From: Berberis thunbergii
Lineage: Eukaryota; Streptophyta; Magnoliopsida; Ranunculales; Berberidaceae
Length of the DNA: 64,000 bases
NCBI GenBank assembly: GCA_003290165.1
Contig: QNQO01000594.1
Span: 248,001 to 312,000 of the forward strand
Reading direction: 5' to 3'
Positions 57,515 through 64,000 of the stretch are shown here, piece by piece (the stretch's first letter is position 1; each line of letters opens with the position of its first letter). Under the pieces are notes generated by a model. The model saw nothing but the letters and a program-made list of their open reading frames with translations, was not told the DNA's origin and made no database searches. The position numbers were made by a program, and so were the translations under genes.

Positions 57515-58396
57515 ATGGCTGAAAGGTCTTCCTCATCGCATGATGACGGCTATGTGAAAGTTCATGGGTTCGATTTTGTTCGATTCAATGGTAAGAACAA
57601 TTTTAAAGCTTGGCAGATGGATTGTAAAGATATTCTAGTTAGTTTGGATCAGATTGATGCACTAGATGAAAAAAAGAAATCATTATCAGATAAGGTGACG
57701 GTTGAGGTTATCGAGAAGTGGAGTAAAATGGGTCAGAAGGCATGTAATATGATTTGTTTGTGTCTTTCTCGCAATGTGGCTTACAACTTCGCTGATGAGA
57801 GGACAGCTCAGGGTATTTGGGATAAGCTTCAGGCTATGTATCTTCAGAATTATCAGATGAATGTGATATACCTACAGAAAAAGCTCTTCACTTTCAGATT
57901 GTAGCCAGGTAAACTCATGATTGACCACATAAATGAATTTGAATATTTATATTTAGATTGTGTTAGCTTGGGAGCTAAATTTGAAGATAGTCAGAAAACA
58001 TTATTCTTGTTAATTTCTTTGTTACCGGAATGGGAACCATTTGTTGATCAGATGACAACATTGAAGAAAGAGAAATTTGTGTATTGTGATATTGTTCAAG
58101 CTGTACTTGCAAAGGCTTCCAAAAAGAGTGTTTCGAATGAGGAGGTTAAAACACATGGTCTTTCAGTGACAAGGGAAAGAAATTACAAAAGGAACAACTA
58201 CAGAATGAACCGGTCTAAATCAAAAGGCAGAGATACGTCTAAGGTTGAACGTCACAAATGTAAGTGCAAAGGCCATTACATAAGGAATTGTCCAGACTTG
58301 AAGGATAATCACAATAAACAAGAGAATGAGAGTAAGGGCGTAGTGAATGTTGTTGAGACATCGGATGTGGTAAAGGATATTCTAATCGGGGGGTGA
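57515..58396 (+). pseudogene. Copia gag (nonsense mutation)
   Basis: It starts MAERSSSSHDDG. The capsid-like part has FDFVRFNGKNNFKAWQ and GIWDKLQAMYL, typical of Copia gag (UBN2/DUF4219 families). An in-frame TAG at 57,902-57,904 splits it. A zinc knuckle is degraded to CKCKGHYIRNC, with the first spacing shortened (about 58,258-58,292). A stop at 58,394 and a frame change separate it from pol. It would form the virus-like particle. Confidence 0.85.
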
Positions 58397-60767
58397 TTTA
58401 GCACATGCACTGATGGCAAAATCTTATGACCATTTGTATGACGGTTGGATGTTGGATCGAAGTTTCGTATCATATGTGTCCTGTAAGGGAATGGTTCAGC
58501 ACTTACCGCGAGGTTAAGGGCAATTCAGTTAAAATGGATGATTCTCGGCCTTGCAAGACAATGGGTGTTGGTACCATCAAATTCCAGTTGGTAAATGGGT
58601 CATGTGGACAGCTTACCGAGGTACGTCATGTTTCAACTCTTTCAAAGGGGCTGATTTCTCTTGGGGTGCTTGAAGCTCGGGGCTACAAGTATATTGGTGA
58701 GAATGGGTATTGCAATGTTTATTTTGGTGACAGGTTGCTTATGACAGCGGTTAGGCATGCAAATTTGTATTTTCTTCAAGGCAGTATAGTTGAAGGTGGA
58801 GTTATGGTTTCTACAGTTGCTGATGAGAAAAGCTTGACGCGTACACAATTATGGCACATGCGATTAAGGCATGTAGGTGAGAATGGATTAAGAACTTTAA
58901 GCAAGCGGGGTTTGCTTGGCTGTGATAAAATGGCAAAACTAAATTTCTGTGAACATTGCATCTATGGAAAGCAGTGCAAAGTCAGTTTTAGTGATGCTAC
59001 TCATAGCACCGTAGGGATTGTGGATTACATCCACACTGATGTTTGGGGACCCTCTAGAGTTGCATCCAAAGGGGGTTCCAGGTATTTTGTGTCTTTGATC
59101 GATGACTTCAGCCGAAAAGTATGGGTGTATACCATGAAACATAAAAATGAAGTCACTGATATCTTCAAGAAGTGAAAGCTATGATTGAAAAACAAACAGG
59201 AAGGGTGATCAAAGTAGTGAGACCTGACAATGGCGGTGAGTATACCGAAGATCCCTTGAAGCAGTTTTGTTTGAAACATGGCATTAGAAGACACTTCACA
59301 GTGAAGTCGACACCATAGCAGAACGGGGGTAGCAGAGCGGATGAACTGTACCCTGTTGGAGAGAGCACGGTGCATGTTGTCCAATGCATGTTTGGGCAGA
59401 ATATGGTGGGCTGAAGCAGTAAACACGGCGTGCTATCTCACTAACCGCTATCCTTCATCAGCTATTGAGTCTCAGATTCCTATGGAGGTATGGTCTGGTA
59501 TTTTTTCAGATTATTCTAACTTGAAAGTATTTGGTTGTCCAACATATTTTCATGTTAGGGAAGATAAAATTGGAGTAAGGGCCAGGAAAGTTATTTTTCT
59601 CGGTTATCCAGATAATGTGAAAAGGTATAGATCATGGTGCCCTGACTTGCAGAAGTTTGTGATCAATCGAGATGTGAAGTTCCATGAGGAGGCTTTGTTA
59701 CAGGCAAAGTGTGAGATATGCAAAAATGGTTCCCCTATATTTTGGAAGAGTGATAGCTATGATGAAGATGATGATGCTGAAGATTCTCTGCAGGTGGAGC
59801 TTGGAGCTCCTAGATCTCATACAGAGCATGATGTTCCTTCTACTGAGGGAATGGGCGATACAGATATGATGTCTGATGAGACAGTGGCAGAAGATATGGT
59901 TCCTACTGATGGGGACATGGATCCTACACAACATGTTCAACAGTTACAAACATCGTCTTTAGCAGCAGGCAGAGAACCTAGAGTCAGACATGCACTACTT
60001 AGATTTGGTTATGAGAATGGCGCAGCTTGCACATTCTCAGTTCTTGATGGGTATGATGATGTTCCTACCACATATACGCATGTTTTGCGAAGTGTTTAGA
60101 AAAAGGAGTGGAAGGAAGCTTTGGATGAGGAAATGTTATCTCTTCAAAAGAATCATACATGGGAGCTTGTGTCACTCCCTAAAAGGAAGAGACCAATTGA
60201 GTGTAAGTGGGTTTTCACAGTGAAAGACGGGATTCCATATTCCATGGGTACTTGTACAGGTATATGATACAAGGCAAGATTGGTGGCTAAAGGATATTCA
60301 CAACAAGAAGGTGTGGACTACAATGAAGTATTTTCTCTGGTGGTAAAACACACTTCTATCCGAGTCCTTTAGGCCTTAGCAGCACAGATTGACTTAGTGC
60401 TCGAGCAACTTGATGTCAAGACTGTTTTCTTGCATGGAGATTTGGAGGAGGACACATACATGTCTCAGCCCGACGGATATGTTGTTGTTGGTAAGGAAGA
60501 AAATGTATGCAAACTGAAGAAGTCACTGTATGGATTGAAGCAATCTTCGAGGCAGTGGTATAAGAGGTTTGATACTTTTATGATTGAGAAGGGATATGCG
60601 AGGAGCCAGTATGATCCTTGTGTATTCACACAGAAGCTCAAGGATGGGTCTTTCGTGTTTCTCTTACTTTATGTTGATGACATGCTCATTGCTGCGAAGA
60701 GCATGAAAGAAATTGATAAATTGAAGTTGAGTTTGATATGAAAGATCTTAGTTCAGTGAAGAAGATA
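58397..60767 (+). pseudogene. Copia pol part 1: protease, integrase, RT (broken)
   Basis: Protease remnants lie at 58,400-58,500 around a changed DGWMLD-type motif. A GAG-pre-integrase region contains LWHMRLRHVGENG and FCEHCIYGK. The integrase core has HTDVWGPSRV, then RPDNGGEY, with the third acidic residue region starting at about 59,325. RT shows VKTVFLHGDLEE, PDGYVV and the catalytic YVDDM at about 60,671-60,685. Breaks are stops at 59,173, 59,317, 60,097, 60,266, 60,369 and 60,739, plus frameshifts. It is interrupted by a solo LTR at 60,773. Confidence 0.85.
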
Positions 60768-60772
60768 CTTGG

Positions 60773-61240
60773 TGTCACGGACTAGTAATCCGTGCAGCAC
60801 TAGCTATCCAATTCACTAGTAAGCCTATGAGTAGTTAACAAATATTAACTTGATAATGCACAATATCAATCTGTAGACAATGTAACAATGCACAATAGTC
60901 AGTAAAAGCTCTCATTCACATTCAATAGATTACCATGGGGAGGAACGTTCGGAAGGACGTTGCTCAAGACTAATTCGATGCTATCGATCGATGGAAATAC
61001 AAGTTTGAAGTTGGAAAGCAATGCAAAGAAAACAATAAAAATGCTAGCGGTACAGTCTGGCTCGACTATGCAATGGAAGCAACACGTCCTCACAGTCAAG
61101 AGCTCAAACCTTCCCCCTATATTATAGATGTTAAGCATTTGGGCATTTTTCAAAAGGGAACATTGAGTTTTGAGACCTTTAGGAAAGTCTTGAAAGGCCT
61201 CTGACCTTGGTTTCCCTAACCAACGGTACTAGTCCTGACA
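60773..61240. mobile_element. Solo LTR (468 bp) nested in Copia, TSD CTTGG
   Basis: It begins TGTCACGGACTAGTA and ends TACTAGTCCTGACA, giving inverted termini. CTTGG is duplicated at 60,768-60,772 and 61,241-61,245, and the Copia RT frame (KKILG, then MEI) rejoins across it. It has no coding capacity and is unrelated to the chromovirus LTR beyond the first few bases. Confidence 0.9.
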
Positions 61241-61465
61241 CTTGGGATGGAAATAGTGAGAGGTGGGAAGAAGGGCTGACTGACATTGTCATAGAGACAA
61301 TACTTAGAGAAGGTTATTCACCATTTTGACATGGATACGTCTAAGCCGGTAAGTACTCCTTTGGCTGCTCACTTTAAGCTCTCGGGTAAGTTGTCTCCCA
61401 ACACAGAGGATGAAAGGGAATACATGTCACAAGTTCCCTATGCTAGTGCAGTTGGTAGTCTTATG

Positions 61466-62497
61466 TAGGGGTGGGCACGGTCCGGATTGGTTCCAAATTT
61501 GGAGGAACCTAACTCAAACCGTTTAAAATTAACGGATCCGGTCCGGTCCGGATCCCCTCATTTTGAACATTGGAACCGAACCTAACTCGAACCGTTTTGA
61601 ACGGTCCGGTTCCAAACAGTTCCAAATCTAAATTGAATCCAATATTTCAAAAAAGCAACCAAACTATTATCAACAAAAATAAAAAATACTAACAAACATT
61701 TGCACTACTCTATTGTATACTTGATATATCAAATCAAAGTGCAAACAACGGCGAAACACTCGAATTCGTATCGATTAAACTAATCTGAACAAATTCAATA
61801 AAAAGAAATCAATTAAGAAGATGGGAAATTGAAGGAACGAACCAGCATTAGCGAAGAGGAGAGTGGGGTCATTGACGGGAACAACAGGGCTTGATTTCCA
61901 GAAGACGTGTTCTTTAGCCTCGAAGAACTTGATGAAGGTGTCTCTCGCTCTGCTGGCATGCCACTTACTCGTCTGTGGTTCGACGCCCGGCATCGTTGCA
62001 GTAGAAGAAAAGGGTCTGGAGGGGAAGATCTGGTGGTGGTAGTGGTGGGAGGCTAAAACCCTAGAAAGGAGAGTGGGAGAAACCCTAGCGGGTGCGAGTG
62101 GAATTAAAGTGAAAAGAAATGAAAGTGAAGAAGAAGAAGAAAAAGAAGAAAAAGAAGCTCTTCTTCGACACAAAAGATTCATCCACTCTGCGGAGGAGGC
62201 GGTCTGCGAGTTGCGGCTGCTCCTTTCTCTTCTCCTCTGCGGCTGCGGGTGCGGCTAAAAAGTCTTCAGTTTAGTTCCATATTTAGGTTTTTACTTTTTA
62301 GTAAATGTGATTTGAAACGGGTCCAACCTGGACCGTTTCTTTTTTTAAAATAGGAACCGGGACCAAACCGTTTTATAACGGACCCGGACCGATCCGAACC
62401 GTATCTAAAAACACAAAATTATAATCCGGACAGTTTAGAGCAAAACGGTTCGGTTCGATTTGAACCCGCGGATCCTCGACCCGTTTGCCCACCCCTA
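61466..62497 (-). mobile_element. hAT Pack-type element (1,032 bp) carrying AlaRS exon, TSD GTCTTATG
   Basis: The ends are TAGGGGTGGGCA and TGCCCACCCCTA (one base degenerate). The perfect 8-bp TSD GTCTTATG is at 61,458-61,465 and 62,498-62,505. Subterminal ggttcc/ggaacc motifs resemble those of the 23,947 element, so it is the same family. It holds no transposase; the interior is a host gene fragment. Confidence 0.95.
61843..62182 (-). pseudogene. Alanyl-tRNA synthetase first-exon fragment captured by hAT
   Basis: On the minus strand an ATG at 62,182 opens a Ser/Arg/Leu-rich organelle-targeting-like leader. A second ATG at 61,993 starts MPGVEPQ. It continues RDTFIKFFEAKEHVFWKSS and ends PTLLFANAG at an exact GT splice donor (61,842-61,841). 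This is the N-terminus of plant AlaRS, including the two start codons that in Arabidopsis give organellar and cytosolic forms. Sequence to about 62,260 may be its 5' UTR. The catalytic core beyond motif 1 is absent, so no enzyme can be made. Confidence 0.85.
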
Positions 62498-63270
62498 GTC
62501 TTATGTATGCCATGATTTGCACACATCCGGATATTGCTCATGCAGTTGGTTTGGTTAGTAGGTTTATGTCAAACTCGAAAAAACAACATTGGCCGCCAGT
62601 GAAGTGGATATTGAGATATCTTCGGGGTACGCTAGATTTTGGTGTAGTATATGAGAGAGGATATGTGTCAAATATGATCCGAGGTTATGTAGATTCCGAT
62701 TATGCTGGTGATCTTGATAGGCGTCAATCGACTACAGGTTATTGTTTTACATTGGCGATGGGTCCAGTGAGTTGGAAGTCTCAGTTACAGTCTACAATTG
62801 CTTTGTCTACTACTGAAGCAAAGTACATGGCTCTATCAGAGGCGGTGAAGGAAGCCATCTGGTTTCGAGGCTTGGTTAGTGATTTGGGTGTTACTCAGGA
62901 TGATGTGACAGTCAGAGTGCTATCCATTTGGCGAATAACCAGGTTAATCATGCCCGAACGAAGTACATTGATATGCGGTATCATTTTCTAAGGGATGCCA
63001 TCGAGGATGGTGAGGTTCTCTTGGAGAAGATGAGTACTAAAGACAACCCAGCTGATATGTTGACAAAAGCGGTTTCAGGAATCAAGTTTGATCATTATCT
63101 CAACTTGATCAGGCTCTCTCAGTGTTGACGCCCAAAGATGGGTAGGGCATGACTACAATTCTCTAACCAAGAAATGGGTCTTAGCGGTTTTTCATGCCAA
63201 GGTGGGGATGCTTATGTGATTGTTTGTGATACTTGTGTGATGGCCTGAAATTGTTAGCCAAGGTGCAGAT

Positions 63271-64000
63271 TGTGAGACAAAGACATAGGACTCATAGTCC
63301 TTGTGTAATTGTGGCTCCCAATTTTAAGGGAGGAATTTACGAGAGAGTTAAAGTCCTTTATTCACAAGGACTTAAACTCATGTTCTCTTTTTTGTTTATA
63401 TAACAAGCAACACAACATGTAAATGGAAGCAAAAAAAATACAACGTGAGCAGCAAGCACACAACGATCAGCAGGCAGCACATACACAACGCAACAAAACA
63501 GCAGCAACAACACATCAGCAACGCAATGTCAGATTGGCAGCAAATACAACGCTGAAACAGAGCAGCAGTGTGGCGTGAAACGGGCTGCGATAAGGGCGTG
63601 AAACAGGCTGCGAGTTTGGCGTGATTCGGTCTGTATGCAACGTGAAACAATAGCCAAGTAGAAGGATTGGGATCGAGCGATTTCGGGTGTTCTTCGTCTG
63701 CGTGTTTCATCAAACTTTTGGGCCTTTGACGGTATTGTTGGCTTGAGATTGGGTAATCTCAAGGATTGTTGTTTAACAACGTTGTGATCTTCAAGTAAGT
63801 GTTTTTATATCAATAAGATAGTTATAGAGTCGTCGTCGTCTGTGGAGTAGGCAAAGCCGAACTACGTAAATCTCAGTATCATCTTTATTTTCTGCATATT
63901 GCTTGTTGTTTGCTATTATTTGCATAGCGTTTTAACCATTCACTATCACCAACTAGGTTTAGGACTTGTGTTGAAATTATTTGCATTAACATGTATTTCC
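63271..64000 (+). repeat. Copia 3' LTR (incomplete at window edge)
   Basis: It starts TGTGAGACAAAG right after ccaaggtgcagat (a polypurine-like tract). It matches the 5' LTR; the last five or so bases (ttaca) should lie beyond the window. Confidence 0.9.

Larger units (their letters stand above)
61246..63128 (+). pseudogene. Copia pol part 2: RT end and RNase H (split by hAT, broken)
   Basis: It encodes VPYASAVGSLMYAMICT, interrupted at VGSLM by the hAT. The RNase H parts YVDSDYAGDLDRRQSTTGY, STTEAKYMALSEA and TKYIDMRYHF follow, ending in a stop at 63,126-63,128. A frameshift at about 62,930 lies before the last piece. It belongs to the Tork/Tnt1 type by wording. Confidence 0.85.
56734..64000 (+). 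mobile_element. Copia (Tork/Tnt1-like) retrotransposon with nested insertions, runs off window
   Basis: The 5' LTR is 56,734-57,459. A tRNA-Met primer site, gag, protease, integrase, RT and RNase H follow in Copia order, and then a 3' LTR starting at 63,271 that is cut by the window end. It contains a solo LTR (60,773-61,240) and a hAT (61,466-62,497). The two LTRs differ by many substitutions and small indels, so the insertion is not recent. Confidence 0.9.

Noticed and set aside
1..64000. CRISPR arrays, bacterial-type defence systems, rRNA genes
   Set aside because: No regularly spaced repeats, no matching gene families; the sequence is plant nuclear DNA.

Overview
This window is a repeat-rich, AT-rich stretch of a flowering-plant nuclear genome, probably a eudicot. 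The evidence is an intron-containing plant-type 40S ribosomal protein S5 gene, plant-specific transposon families (Copia/Tork-like, chromovirus, CACTA, hAT, L1 LINE), an endogenous caulimovirid, and fragments of PPR, CDPK and alanyl-tRNA synthetase genes. I find exactly one intact host protein gene, RPS5, at 28,419-31,613. Almost everything else is a nested mobile-element landscape, much of which can be bounded by target-site duplications (TSDs) read directly from the sequence.

Layout. 1-1,326: AT-rich flank with a tRNA-Leu-like relic. 1,325-14,615: two broken copies of one Petuvirus-like endogenous caulimovirid, joined in inverted orientation at about 9,612 and bounded on both outer sides by a (TAA)n microsatellite; the plus copy also carries a 1.9-kb solo LTR (TSD GCCTC) and a 241-bp insert. 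14,735-16,299: a solo-LTR-like element (TSD CTTTC) that contains a PPR gene fragment. 16,300-18,010: a Copia scrap and sequences repeated elsewhere in the window. 18,011-23,665: inverted 0.6-kb hAT-type MITEs, an L1 LINE 3' end, and a 2.6-kb foldback element. 23,947-27,845: a 3.9-kb hAT (TSD ATTCTAGC) with a deleted transposase and a captured CDPK 3' exon. 28,209-31,613: the RPS5 promoter and gene, with a 2.4-kb intron 1 holding five copies of a candidate C/D snoRNA. 33,371-33,954: a small hAT relative. 34,820-45,917: an LTR retroelement (TSD ACACT) with an antisense PF04195-like reading frame, broken by Gypsy LTR debris and by a 4.6-kb CACTA (TSD GTA). 47,542-55,346: a 2.65-kb direct duplication flanking a 5'-truncated chromovirus. 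56,153-56,668: a solo LTR of the 34,820 family. 56,734-64,000: a Copia element carrying a nested solo LTR (TSD CTTGG) and a 1.03-kb hAT (TSD GTCTTATG) that carries the first exon of alanyl-tRNA synthetase.

How it fits together. RPS5 sits between dense transposon blocks, and its telo-box, site II and TATA promoter appears to begin within about 600 bp of a hAT end. Three members of one hAT family (ends TAGGGGTGGGCA) occur here, and two of them carry host exons with splice junctions still visible, so this family looks like a gene-fragment mobiliser. The most interesting unexplained structure is the tandem small-RNA-like repeat inside RPS5 intron 1. I saw no CRISPR array, operon, rRNA gene or functional tRNA gene. 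Coordinates of degenerate elements without a TSD are approximate; family names rest on motif recognition, not on database searches.
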